Shown here in pieces: positions 55,015-63,769 of a stretch of DNA of 64,000 nucleotides. Source of the DNA: JAJFUI01 sp039698035 (GTDB taxonomy: Bacteria; Planctomycetota; Planctomycetia; Pirellulales; Thermoguttaceae); the NCBI GenBank assembly GCA_039698035.1, contig JBDKSW010000014.1:124001-188000 (forward strand). Reading direction: 5' to 3'. Within the stretch, counting starts at the first letter, position 1, and each line of letters opens with the position of its first letter. The translations under genes were made by a program, and so were the position numbers. Under the pieces are notes generated by a model. It saw only the letters and a program-made list of their open reading frames with translations. It searched no databases and was not told the origin of the DNA.

Positions 55015-57457
55015 GCCGCCCATCGGTCGCCGCGCATCGCGAGTGTTCGACGATCACGTCTCGGGGCAGCCCGCGGATCATAGCGCACTCGTCGATGCTG
55101 AAGCCGGCCGCAACGAGTCTCTGAGTCCAATAGTGCGAAGGACGGGCCGCCACATCGGCTGTTTCCTCTCCAAGCGAACCGTTCGCCTCGCGATCGAACT
55201 CGCGGGAGGACAAGACCTCGCGTTCTCGGGTTGTTCGGCTCGCTGTTCCACGGAGTTTTCGGAGCAGATCGTGCGGCACGGGCAGGCTGCGCGGCAGCGA
55301 CGCTTGGCCGCGCATCACCTCCACGCCGAACTCCGTCAGCTCGACCACGGGCCGGAACCGATCAATGTCGGTCTGCTGGATGCAGCCCACATCCATCAGC
55401 GCGTCAATGATGGCCGACACTTCCGACTGCTTCAGGTGGCCAAGCAACCCGAACGTGCTCAAGGCGCGGAACCCGAGCTTCTTGACTTTGGCATCCTTCG
55501 ACCCGCAGAGCATCTTGGCAACCAAGTTCTTTCCGCACGAGCACCGGGCGTGCGTCCTGGCCACGCCGCTTAGGACCTTGCGAATCGTTTCGAGAACGCC
55601 GTCGTCGCACAACCCGCCCGGTGCAGCTTGCCGAGATCCGTTTGGCAACGCCTGCTCCCACGACTGCGATGGCGAAGCTCCAACCGTATTCTCGTGGTCG
55701 TCTACGCCCCCCACCTTTGCATCCTGCACAGCGATTGGTCCGCCGCTCTCCGGCGTCTGCCCTCGAAGTCGGCAGATGTCGCAGTGGCCACAGGCATGGC
55801 CGTTCTCCTCGCCAAAATACTGCACAATGTCTCGCTGCCGACACGAGCCGCTCTGGGCGAAGTGGACAATGCGGTCCAGTTTCTCGTACTCCACATCCTT
55901 CCGGCGTTCGACGGCCTCGAAGTCGATTTCCAGCTCGGCAAACGGCTGATCGCGATGAATCATGCGGATCGCCCGCCCACGGAACGGCGGCACGAAGGTG
56001 AACGCCTGCAACTTATTCAGTTCGCGCAGCGCGTGACCGATGGACGTTTGGTCCAGCTCGTCGTTGACCGTCAGGTCGCGCAGGTTGAACTGCACCAACT
56101 CCTGTCGGCGCGGGCCGACCAGGCGTTCGACGGCGTGCAGAACTTTGCGCCGCGTCTTCGCCTGCTTGGGCAGCAGGTCCACCAACGTCGGCAGGTCGCT
56201 GTCGATGCGAACGGACGCCAGATTCTGCGACGCGATGAGCCGTTCGAGAACGCCGGCGCTTTCTAGAAGCTGCTCGCAATTGCCGATGCCGTCCGTGCCG
56301 ATCGGCAGCGAGAGCGTCTCTTTCAATTCGTCTTGCGTGAATTCGATAGGATTTTCGTCACGACCGCGAAGGAAGTCGTAGACCGCCTCGACGTGGGCGC
56401 GATCGGGGTACGCGCTTTCGATGAAGAACTCTTGAATGTAGCGATCCGAAGCGTGATAGAGCATCAGGCATCGAGACGGGGCGCCGTCGCGACCGGCGCG
56501 GCCCGCCTCCTGGTAATACGCCTCGACGCTGCCAGGAACGTTGTAGTGAACGACGAAGCGCACGTCGGCCTTGTCGATGCCCATGCCGAAGGCGTTCGTG
56601 GCGACGACGATCTGGTCGCGCCCGCGCATGAAATCCTCTTGGGCCTTGCGTCGCTCATCGGGCAACAGGCCGGCGTGATAAACGACCACGGGCCGGTCGC
56701 CCCGCTCGGCAACGACGGCCGCGACCTCTTCCGCCCGCTTGCGCGTGGATGTGTAGATAATCCCCGAGCCGGGCGTCTGACGAAGAAATTCGACCAGACG
56801 CTCGGGCTTTTCCCGTTCGCTCCGCGGCTTTTGCACCTCGTAAAACAAGTTCGGCCGCGCAAAGCCCGTGACAAACGTCTGCGGATCACGCAGCGATAGC
56901 TGCTCGACAATGTCGCGGCGCACCCGGTCGGTCGCGGTCGCTGTCAGCGCGATCGTGGGCGGCATTCCGATCAGCCGGCGAAAATGCCCCAGCCGCGCAT
57001 AGTCGGGCCGAAAGTCGTGCCCCCACTCGCTGATGCAGTGCGCCTCGTCGACGGCCAGCAGCTTGGGACGCGCCTCGCGAGCCACCTCCAGAAACCGCCC
57101 GCTGCGAAACCGCTCCGGCGAAACGTAAACCAACCGAAACTGGCCGGCCGCCATCCGGTCGAGACGATCGTGCTGCTCGCCGATCGACAGCGCGCTGTTG
57201 ATCAAGCTGACGGGCAGCCCCAACTTTTCGAGCTGATCGACCTGGTCCTTCATCAGGGCGATCAACGGCGACACGACCAGCGTCAGCCCCTCCAGGGCCA
57301 AGGCCGGCAACTGGTAGCAGAGACTTTTGCCGCCGCCGGTCGGCATCACGCAAAGGCAATCGCGCCCGGCCAAGACCGTTTGAATGACCTTTTCCTGCCC
57401 CTCGCGAAACGCGGTAAGGCCGAAGCGCGGCAGGTACGATTCGGGCGTCATCGCCAT
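54980..57457 (-). CDS. recQ: RecQ-family ATP-dependent DNA helicase, enlarged
   Basis: The product is 825 residues. The helicase core is standard: FREGQEKVI, Walker A GGGKS (41-45), DEAH (137-140), ATATDRVRRD and the motif VI region QEAGRAGRDG (316-325). The zinc site has Cys539, 556, 559 and 562, spacing identical to E. coli RecQ, but it sits about 160 residues later. The insertion (about 365-525) looks helical and winged-helix-like. An RQC-type domain covers about 610-720 (THARCSCGKNLVAKML), and the last 60 residues contain a helix-turn-helix-like end. It unwinds DNA in recombination and fork repair. Confidence 0.92.
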   Translation of the reverse strand: MAMTPESYLPRFGLTAFREGQEKVIQTVLAGRDCLCVMPTGGGKSLCYQLPALALEGLTLVVSPLIALMKDQVDQLEKLGLPVSLINSALSIGEQHDRLDRMAAGQFRLVYVSPERFRSGRFLEVAREARPKLLAVDEAHCISEWGHDFRPDYARLGHFRRLIGMPPTIALTATATDRVRRDIVEQLSLRDPQTFVTGFARPNLFYEVQKPRSEREKPERLVEFLRQTPGSGIIYTSTRKRAEEVAAVVAERGDRPVVVYHAGLLPDERRKAQEDFMRGRDQIVVATNAFGMGIDKADVRFVVHYNVPGSVEAYYQEAGRAGRDGAPSRCLMLYHASDRYIQEFFIESAYPDRAHVEAVYDFLRGRDENPIEFTQDELKETLSLPIGTDGIGNCEQLLESAGVLERLIASQNLASVRIDSDLPTLVDLLPKQAKTRRKVLHAVERLVGPRRQELVQFNLRDLTVNDELDQTSIGHALRELNKLQAFTFVPPFRGRAIRMIHRDQPFAELEIDFEAVERRKDVEYEKLDRIVHFAQSGSCRQRDIVQYFGEENGHACGHCDICRLRGQTPESGGPIAVQDAKVGGVDDHENTVGASPSQSWEQALPNGSRQAAPGGLCDDGVLETIRKVLSGVARTHARCSCGKNLVAKMLCGSKDAKVKKLGFRALSTFGLLGHLKQSEVSAIIDALMDVGCIQQTDIDRFRPVVELTEFGVEVMRGQASLPRSLPVPHDLLRKLRGTASRTTREREVLSSREFDREANGSLGEETADVAARPSHYWTQRLVAAGFSIDECAMIRGLPRDVIVEHSRCAATDGRPMPSGPRGANR

Positions 57458-57505
57458 GGCGGGTCACTTGGGCCGACACTATCTCCCGAGCGGAAAGCGG
57501 ATTAC

Positions 57506-57511
57506 ATTATA
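57506..57511 (-). promoter_or_regulatory. Candidate -10 box of recQ
   Basis: A perfect TATAAT on the minus strand, 49 bases before the recQ start codon. The -35 at a 17-base distance (TCGTCG) is poor. It lies within the divergent gap and overlaps the region ahead of the NUDIX gene. Confidence 0.35.
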
Positions 57512-57514
57512 GTC

Positions 57515-57934
57515 ATGAAGGCCATTCCCGACGATCCGGGCCGGCGCGGCGTCGTCGGCATCGTTCTGCGCCAACAGCGGATGCTGGTGATTCGTCGGTC
57601 GCAAACGGTTGTGGCGCCGCTGTTCCGCTGTTTTCCGGGCGGCGGCATCGAAGCCAACGAGTCGGAGCAGGAGGCCCTGGTCCGCGAATTCCGCGAGGAG
57701 TTGTCGCTGACGATCCGGCCCGTCCGCCGCGTTTGGCGCTGCGTGACGCCGTGGAAAGTGGAATTGGCCTGGTGGCTCGCTCGGTTGCCGCCCGATGCGG
57801 TCCCGGTCCCCAATCCAGACGAAGTCGATTCGGTCGACTGGATGACGCCCGGCGAAATGGGCCGGCTGCCCGATCTGCTCGAAAGCAACCGCGAGTTCCT
57901 CGCCCTGCTGGCGTGCGGGACAATTCGCCTATAA
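57515..57934 (+). CDS. NUDIX hydrolase
   Basis: The product is 139 residues from ATG 57515. The NUDIX box is present from about residue 43: GGGIEANESEQEALVREF followed by REELSL, matching GX5EX7REUXEE with Ser instead of the usual Gly near the end. Such enzymes hydrolyse nucleoside diphosphates linked to another group. The start MKAIPDDPGRRGVVGIVLRQ fits MutT-sized proteins, and the core has VIRRSQTVVAPLFRCFPGGG. Substrate unknown. It diverges from recQ and could share its control region. Confidence 0.87.
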   Translation: MKAIPDDPGRRGVVGIVLRQQRMLVIRRSQTVVAPLFRCFPGGGIEANESEQEALVREFREELSLTIRPVRRVWRCVTPWKVELAWWLARLPPDAVPVPNPDEVDSVDWMTPGEMGRLPDLLESNREFLALLACGTIRL

Positions 57935-57967
57935 TCGTCCCGACGTCGCACGTGTCCGTGAAACGGT

Positions 57968-59011
57968 CTAGCGTTTCTGCGGGGCGGCGAGTCGCAAAAT
58001 CAGCTTTTCGAGGACCAGTCGGGCAGGCATCGTGCTTTCCCCCTTCAGGTCGAGGTCGGTCTGAAGGAGCCAGCGGTAAAGCTCCGCGCCGCGACGGCGT
58101 CCCAATTTGACCAGTTGCTTTTCGGCCTTGGAGAGCACGAATGGCTTGATGCCCGCCTGCTCCAGCGAGTTGCGAAGGTTCGGGCGACGATGGGTCGCCT
58201 CGGCCTGCAAGATCAACCGCGTCGCGGCGGCAAACCGTCGCAGCGAGGCCGAAATCTGACCCAGAAGCCCGACAGGCTGCTCGCCCGAGGCCAGAAGCCG
58301 ATCGAGTTGCAGCATGGCTTCCTGCACACGACCGTCCAGGGCCGCGTCGAGCATCTCCCAGGTGGTTTTCGCCCGCCATCCGCCGACAGACTGTCCCACC
58401 ATCTCGGGCGTAATTTTCCGATCATCGCCGGCCAACAGGGCAAGCTTGGCCAGTTCCTGTTCGAGCAACCCAAGTTCCGCGCCGATGGTCTCGACCAGCA
58501 AATCGGCGGCCGCCGGCGAAAGCTGAGCGTTGTGATGCTGCTTGACCCAATCGGCGAGCCACTTCGTCAGCCGTGCCGGCGTCGGCGCATTGCAGTCGAT
58601 CAGCAGGCCATCGACGCCAAGGGACTTGTAGAGCCGCGTGTTGCTCGGCAGCGAATCGAGGTCCAATACAAGGACACCGGTCGAGCGTGGCCGTGCGACG
58701 TAGTCCTCCAACTCGGCCCGATAGCGCGAAACGAACGGGTCGGCCTCCTCGACGATCGTGAGACGCCGGCCGCCGCCGAACATGGCGACGGTCGAAAGCT
58801 CGTCGAGCACGTCGGAGAGCGTGGCGCCGCGCCCCTCGAAGCTGGTCAGCGAGAACTCGGCGTCGCTGCCGCCCAGCACGGCCTCGCGCAGGCCCAACAC
58901 GACCTGCCGGCGCAGAAATAATTCGTCGCCAAACACGCCGCAGACGAGCCGCGGCGGGAACTTCTCGGGCTTCGCCAGGTAATCCAGAGCAGCAATCGGT
59001 TTTTCGGCCAT
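57968..59011 (-). CDS. holA: DNA polymerase III subunit delta
   Basis: The product is 347 residues from ATG 59011. HolA-type features: LVCGVFGDELFLRRQVV near residue 24, FEGRGATLSDVLDELSTVAMFGGGRRLTIV near residue 58-88, then a helical C-terminal part with LGLLEQELAKLALLAG and the collar region FVLSKAEKQLVKLGRR. It opens the sliding clamp as part of the clamp loader. The open frame runs back to 59242 into the fusA leader, but no ribosome site supports that. It diverges from fusA. Confidence 0.85.
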   Translation of the reverse strand: MAEKPIAALDYLAKPEKFPPRLVCGVFGDELFLRRQVVLGLREAVLGGSDAEFSLTSFEGRGATLSDVLDELSTVAMFGGGRRLTIVEEADPFVSRYRAELEDYVARPRSTGVLVLDLDSLPSNTRLYKSLGVDGLLIDCNAPTPARLTKWLADWVKQHHNAQLSPAAADLLVETIGAELGLLEQELAKLALLAGDDRKITPEMVGQSVGGWRAKTTWEMLDAALDGRVQEAMLQLDRLLASGEQPVGLLGQISASLRRFAAATRLILQAEATHRRPNLRNSLEQAGIKPFVLSKAEKQLVKLGRRRGAELYRWLLQTDLDLKGESTMPARLVLEKLILRLAAPQKR

Positions 59012-59104
59012 GGCACCAGTATAAAGGGACGCGGGGCAGGGGACGAGGGTTGCCGTTGAAGGGGGCCGAGGACGGAACCTGCAAACTCTTGCGCAAATGA
59101 CGGC

Positions 59105-59143
59105 AAAACTCCCCTTGCCGGGGCATGAGTCAGGGTGTATATT
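59105..59143 (+). promoter_or_regulatory. Promoter of the EF-G gene, AAAACT-type
   Basis: AAAACT at 59105-59110, four bases, TTGCCG at 59115-59120, a 17-base spacer and TATATT at 59138-59143 (five of six matches). Transcription should start near 59150, leaving a leader of about 37 bases. Confidence 0.6.
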
Positions 59144-59186
59144 GCAAGGCTCGACATTTTTGAAAGATTTGGCGGGCGAAACAACC

Positions 59187-61286
59187 ATGGATCTCAGAAG
59201 ACTACGCAACATCGGCATCTCGGCCCACATCGACTCGGGCAAAACGACCCTGAGCGAGCGCGTCCTATACTACGCGGGCCGCATCCATCGCATGCAGGAG
59301 GTTCATGACGGGGCAGGCGGCGGCGCGACCATGGACCACATGGAGCTCGAAAAGGAACGCGGCATCACGATCACCAGCGCCGCCACGCAGGTCCAGTGGG
59401 ACGACACGACGATCAATCTGATCGACACGCCCGGCCACGTCGATTTCACGGTCGAGGTCGAAAGAAGCCTTCGCGTGCTTGACGGCGCGATCCTCGTGCT
59501 CTGCGCCGTTGGCGGCGTTCAGGCCCAATCGTTGACAATCGACCGGCAAATGCGGCGTTACCACGTCCCGCGATTGGCCTTCATCAACAAGATGGACCGC
59601 ACCGGGGCCAACCCTGAAAAAGTCGTCGAGCAGTTGCGGGCGAAGCTCGACTGCGATGCGATGTTGATGCAATTGCCCATTGGCTGCGAAGCCAACTTCG
59701 ATGGCGTCATCGACCTGATCCAGCAAAAGGCCTTCTATTTCGACGGCGCCAATGGCGAGCATGTTCGGGAAGAGCCGATTCCGGCCGCACAAGTGGACGC
59801 GGCCCGCGTCGCTCGGCATCAACTGCTCGAAACGCTTTCGATGTACAGCGACGAGCTGATGGAGATCTTGCTGGCCGAGCAAGAGCCGCCCATCGAAATG
59901 ATTTACGACGTGGTGCGAGCCGCCGTGGCCGAATTGGAGTTCACGCCGGTGTTTGTTGGGTCGGCCTATCGGAACAAGGGCGTGCAGCCGCTGCTGGACG
60001 CGATTGTCCGCCTGCTGCCGTCGCCGTTGGATCGGCCCGCCAAGGCGATTTCCATGAGCAAGGACGGCGAGCAGCGCGAGGTCCAGCTTGTGCCGGACCC
60101 CCAGAAGCCGACCGTCGCGATGGCGTTCAAGATCGTCGAGGATCCCTACGGCACGCTGACGTTCATGCGGCTCTACCAGGGCCAGTTCGTCAAGGGCGGC
60201 ACCTACTTCAATCAACGCACCGGCCGCAAGGAACGACTGGGACGCATCGTGCGGATGCACGCCGACCAGCGTCAGGACATCGACGAGGCCTCGGCCGGCG
60301 ACATCGTGGCCGTCTTGGGCATGGACTGCGCCAGCGGCGACACGTATGCCTCGGAGCCGAAATATTGCACGCTGGAAAGCATGTTCGTGCCCGAGCCCGT
60401 CATTCGCGTGGCCGTCTCGCCGACGAAACGCGACGGGGCCGACCGCCTGAGCAAAGCGTTGCATCGCTTCCGCCGCGAAGACCCGACGTTGCAGGTGAGC
60501 ACCGACGAGGAAACGGGCGAGACGATCATGGCCGGCATGGGCGAGTTGCACCTCGACATCTACATCGAGCGCATCCGCCGCGAGTACGGCGTCGAGGTCG
60601 AGGTCGGCGCGCCGAAGGTGAATTACCGCGAAGCGCCCACGCAAGCGGCCGAGTTCAACACCCGGCACCGCAAGCAAACCGGCGGCTCGGGCCAGTACGC
60701 CCACATCATCGGTCGGCTCGACGTGCTGCCCGAGGATTCGCCCGAAAACTTCCTCTTCGAGGAGCATGTCACCGGCGGGCGAATTCCCAAGCAATTCATT
60801 CCGGCCGTTGAGAAGGGGTTCCGCTCCATGTTGCAGAAGGGCCCCATTGCGAAATATCCGGTCGTCGGTCTGGCCGTCCATCTCGACGATGGCTCGTATC
60901 ACGAGGTCGACAGCTCGGACATGGCGTTCCAGGTCTGCGCCCAGACGGCCATGCGTGAGACGTTTGCCAAGACAAAGCCCGTGCTGCTCGAGCCGGTTAT
61001 GAAGATCGAGATCGAGTGCCCCACGCAGTTTCAGGGTTCGGTCGTGGGCAACCTCACCTCGCGGCGCGGCATGGTGTTGGCCGCCGAGGTGCATGGGCCT
61101 GACGTTCGCATCGAAGGCGAGGTGCCGCTGGCCGAAACGTTCGGCTACTCGACCGACCTGCGCAGCATGACGCAAGGCCAAGGGACATTCACGATGGAGT
61201 TCGCTCGCTACAAGCGGCTGCCGCGAACCCTCGAAGAGGAGATCATCGCCGAACGCAAGAAGGCCGCGATGGCCGGCGCGGTGTGA
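59187..61286 (+). CDS. fusA: Translation elongation factor G, mitochondrial/spd-like subfamily
   Basis: The product is 699 residues from ATG 59187. GTPase motifs: P-loop AHIDSGKTT near residue 15, RGITI near residue 55, DTPGHVDF near residue 82, and FINKMDR near residue 135. All five EF-G domains follow, with domain IV from about residue 480 (YREAPT) and domain V ending RYKRLPRTLEEEI. It drives ribosome translocation. The G domain reads AHIDSGKTTLSERVLYYAGRI and LCAVGGVQAQSLT, closer to mitochondrial EF-G1 and the bacterial spdEFG1 group than to E. coli FusA. It stands apart from the usual str operon. Confidence 0.95.
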   Translation: MDLRRLRNIGISAHIDSGKTTLSERVLYYAGRIHRMQEVHDGAGGGATMDHMELEKERGITITSAATQVQWDDTTINLIDTPGHVDFTVEVERSLRVLDGAILVLCAVGGVQAQSLTIDRQMRRYHVPRLAFINKMDRTGANPEKVVEQLRAKLDCDAMLMQLPIGCEANFDGVIDLIQQKAFYFDGANGEHVREEPIPAAQVDAARVARHQLLETLSMYSDELMEILLAEQEPPIEMIYDVVRAAVAELEFTPVFVGSAYRNKGVQPLLDAIVRLLPSPLDRPAKAISMSKDGEQREVQLVPDPQKPTVAMAFKIVEDPYGTLTFMRLYQGQFVKGGTYFNQRTGRKERLGRIVRMHADQRQDIDEASAGDIVAVLGMDCASGDTYASEPKYCTLESMFVPEPVIRVAVSPTKRDGADRLSKALHRFRREDPTLQVSTDEETGETIMAGMGELHLDIYIERIRREYGVEVEVGAPKVNYREAPTQAAEFNTRHRKQTGGSGQYAHIIGRLDVLPEDSPENFLFEEHVTGGRIPKQFIPAVEKGFRSMLQKGPIAKYPVVGLAVHLDDGSYHEVDSSDMAFQVCAQTAMRETFAKTKPVLLEPVMKIEIECPTQFQGSVVGNLTSRRGMVLAAEVHGPDVRIEGEVPLAETFGYSTDLRSMTQGQGTFTMEFARYKRLPRTLEEEIIAERKKAAMAGAV

Positions 61287-61393
61287 CGCTTGGCGTCGAG
61301 CGCTGGGTTGCGGGGGAGACCGGGATAGCGGCTGCCGGCGCGGCGTCGCACTCGAAAGTGTCGTTTCACTTCGATTTCCACGGAGACCCAACC

Positions 61394-62857
61394 ATGTCGA
61401 AGCCCGGTTATAGCGGCCCGTTGGAACGCATCGACGAATGTCGCTGGCGGATTCCTCGGAGCTGCAAGGCGGGGATGCTGGTCGACGGGCAGATTTTCGC
61501 CGACGAGCGTCTGATCGAGCACATTCGCAGCGACCAAGCGCCCGAGCAGGTGGCCAACGTCGCCTTTCTGCCAGGCATCCAGATGGCCAGCCTGGCCATG
61601 CCCGACATCCATTGGGGCTACGGCTTCTGCATCGGCGGCGTCGCGGCAACCGATCCAGCCGAGGGCGGCGTCGTCTCGCCAGGCGGCGTCGGCTACGACA
61701 TCAATTGCGGCGTCCGGCTGATGCGCACGAACCTCACGCGCGAGGACATCGAGCCACGGTTAAGTGGGCTGATGGATGCGCTCTTCCGCCGTATCCCGGC
61801 CGGCGTTGGCACGGGTGGCCCGTACCTCTTTGGCGACAAGGAGCTGCGAAGGCTGCTGGCCGACGGCGCACCCTATCTGGCCACGCGCGGTTGGGCCACG
61901 CCGGGCGACCTTGAACATACCGAAGCCAGCGGGCGTCTCGACGGCGCCGACCCCGACTGCGTCAGCGACCGGGCGATCAAACGCGGCGGCGATCAGTGCG
62001 GCACCCTGGGCTCGGGCAACCATTTTCTCGAGGTCCAGATCGTCGAGGAGATCTGCGACGCCGAGGCCAGTCGAACGATGGGCCTCGAACAGGGCGCCGT
62101 CTGCGTGATGATCCATTCTGGATCGCGCGGTCTGGGCTATCAGGTCTGCGACGACTCGCTGGTCGATCTGCGAAAAGCGCCGGCCAAATACGGCATCGAA
62201 TTGCCCGATCGCCAGTTGGCCTGCGCGCCGGTCGAAAGCCCCGAGGGACAGCATTATCTGCGAGCCATGCGGTGCGCCGCGAACTTCGCCTGGGCGAACC
62301 GGCAACTGCTGATGTGGCAAACACGCGAGGCGTTCGCCGACTTCTTCGGCCAGCCGTGGGAATCGCTCCAGATGGGGCTGGTCTACGACGTGGCTCACAA
62401 TATTGCGAAACTGGAGGAGCACACGATCGACGGGCAGCGCAAGACCGTCTGTGTCCATCGCAAGGGAGCGACCCGCGCATTCCCGCCAGGACACCCCGAT
62501 GTGCCTGAACAGTACCGTTCGATCGGCCAGCCGGTCATCATCCCGGGCGACATGGGCCGCGCCAGTTGGGTGCTGGTCGGCCAGCCTGGCAGCATGGAGA
62601 AAACGTTTGGCACGACGTGCCACGGAGCCGGTCGCGTCATGAGCCGCACGGCCGCCATCCAGCATGCCCGGGGGCGGCGGATCGACCGCGAGTTGGCTGA
62701 GCAGGGGATCATCGCCAAATGCCGAAGCTGGAAAGGGCTGGCCGAGGAGCAGCCGGCCGCCTATAAGGACGTGAGCCTCGTCGTCGACGTGGTGCATCGG
62801 GCAGGCCTGGCGAGCAAAGTCGCCCGGCTCCGACCGGTCGGCGTCGTGAAGGGATGA
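61394..62857 (+). CDS. rtcB: RNA-splicing ligase RtcB
   Basis: The product is 487 residues from ATG 61394, preceded by GGAGA. All RtcB landmarks are present: MPDIHWGYGFCIGG (69-82), GYDINCGVRLM (100-110, with metal ligand Cys105), GSGNHFLEVQ, HSGSRGLGYQV, the HRKGATRAFPPGHP loop, and FGTTCHGAGRVMSR with the His that becomes guanylated. It joins 2',3'-cyclic phosphate or 3'-phosphate ends to 5'-hydroxyl RNA ends using GTP and manganese. No RtcA or RtcR is nearby. It follows fusA by 107 bases on the same strand. Confidence 0.95.
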   Translation: MSKPGYSGPLERIDECRWRIPRSCKAGMLVDGQIFADERLIEHIRSDQAPEQVANVAFLPGIQMASLAMPDIHWGYGFCIGGVAATDPAEGGVVSPGGVGYDINCGVRLMRTNLTREDIEPRLSGLMDALFRRIPAGVGTGGPYLFGDKELRRLLADGAPYLATRGWATPGDLEHTEASGRLDGADPDCVSDRAIKRGGDQCGTLGSGNHFLEVQIVEEICDAEASRTMGLEQGAVCVMIHSGSRGLGYQVCDDSLVDLRKAPAKYGIELPDRQLACAPVESPEGQHYLRAMRCAANFAWANRQLLMWQTREAFADFFGQPWESLQMGLVYDVAHNIAKLEEHTIDGQRKTVCVHRKGATRAFPPGHPDVPEQYRSIGQPVIIPGDMGRASWVLVGQPGSMEKTFGTTCHGAGRVMSRTAAIQHARGRRIDRELAEQGIIAKCRSWKGLAEEQPAAYKDVSLVVDVVHRAGLASKVARLRPVGVVKG

Positions 62858-62897
62858 GGAATCGCAATCAGCAGCATCACACCTTCTTGGATTTCCG

Positions 62898-63704
62898 ATG
62901 AAAATCATTCGCTACCTCGACCCCGACCGTCAGCCGCAATACGCGGCCCTTCAGCCCGATGGCGCCTCCTTGGAAATCGAGGGCGACATCTTCGGCCAAT
63001 ATTCGGTGACCGGGCGATCGGCCAACGTGGTCAAGCTGCTGGCCCCCATCGCCCCGTCGAACATCATGGGCATCGGCCTGAACTATCGCCGCCATGCGGC
63101 CGAGGGCAACCGCGCACTGCCTGAATACCCGGTACTTTTCATGAAAAACACCGGAGCGGTCCAGAATCCGGGCGATCCGATCCTGCTTCCCAAGCATCTT
63201 CGGAGCGATGAGGTCGATTACGAATGCGAGCTGGCCGTGGTCATCGGTCGCACGTGCAAAAACGTGCCGCGCGAGCGGGCATTGGACTACGTCCTCGGCT
63301 ACATGTGCGCCAACGATGTCAGCGCCCGCGATTGGCAAAACCGCCGCGGCGGCGGCCAGTGGTGCCGGGGCAAGACTTTCGACACGTTCGCGCCGTTGGG
63401 CCCATGCCTCGTCACGACCGACGAACTCCCCAATCCCAACGCCCTGGCCATCAAGCTGGACATCGGCGGCGAAGTATTGCAGGACGGGAACACAAATGAT
63501 ATGATCTTTGACGTGCCGACGCTGATCGAGTTTCTCAGCGGAAGCACGACCCTCCCACCTGGCACTGTAATCCTCACCGGTACGCCGCACGGCGTCGGTT
63601 TCGCCCGCAAACCACCTCGTTGGCTCCAGTCGGGCGACATCGTCACCGTCACGATCGAACGCATTGGCTCGTTGACCAACCCTGTGGCCGACGAACCGAG
63701 CTAG
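62898..63704 (+). CDS. Fumarylacetoacetate hydrolase-family protein
   Basis: The product is 268 residues. FAH fold signatures: MGIGLNYRRHAAE near residue 56, DEVDYECELAVVIGR near residue 104-118 (metal-binding acidic residues), YMCANDVSARDWQ near residue 135, GKTFDTFAPLGPCLV near residue 158, and TGTPHGVGFARKPP near residue 232. Members hydrolyse or isomerise acyl-pyruvate-type substrates in aromatic or sugar-acid breakdown. The exact substrate is open. It starts 40 bases after rtcB on the same strand. Confidence 0.9.
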   Translation: MKIIRYLDPDRQPQYAALQPDGASLEIEGDIFGQYSVTGRSANVVKLLAPIAPSNIMGIGLNYRRHAAEGNRALPEYPVLFMKNTGAVQNPGDPILLPKHLRSDEVDYECELAVVIGRTCKNVPRERALDYVLGYMCANDVSARDWQNRRGGGQWCRGKTFDTFAPLGPCLVTTDELPNPNALAIKLDIGGEVLQDGNTNDMIFDVPTLIEFLSGSTTLPPGTVILTGTPHGVGFARKPPRWLQSGDIVTVTIERIGSLTNPVADEPS

Positions 63705-63769
63705 TGGAACTGCTTCCGGCCAAGGCCCTCCTGAACCGCCCTACCACCTAAAAAAGTTGGAGACCTGCC

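Noticed and set aside
59265..61649. 794-codon open frame on the minus strand opposite fusA
   Set aside because: It is the antisense of a highly conserved EF-G gene, rich in Arg, His and Gly, and without recognisable motifs.
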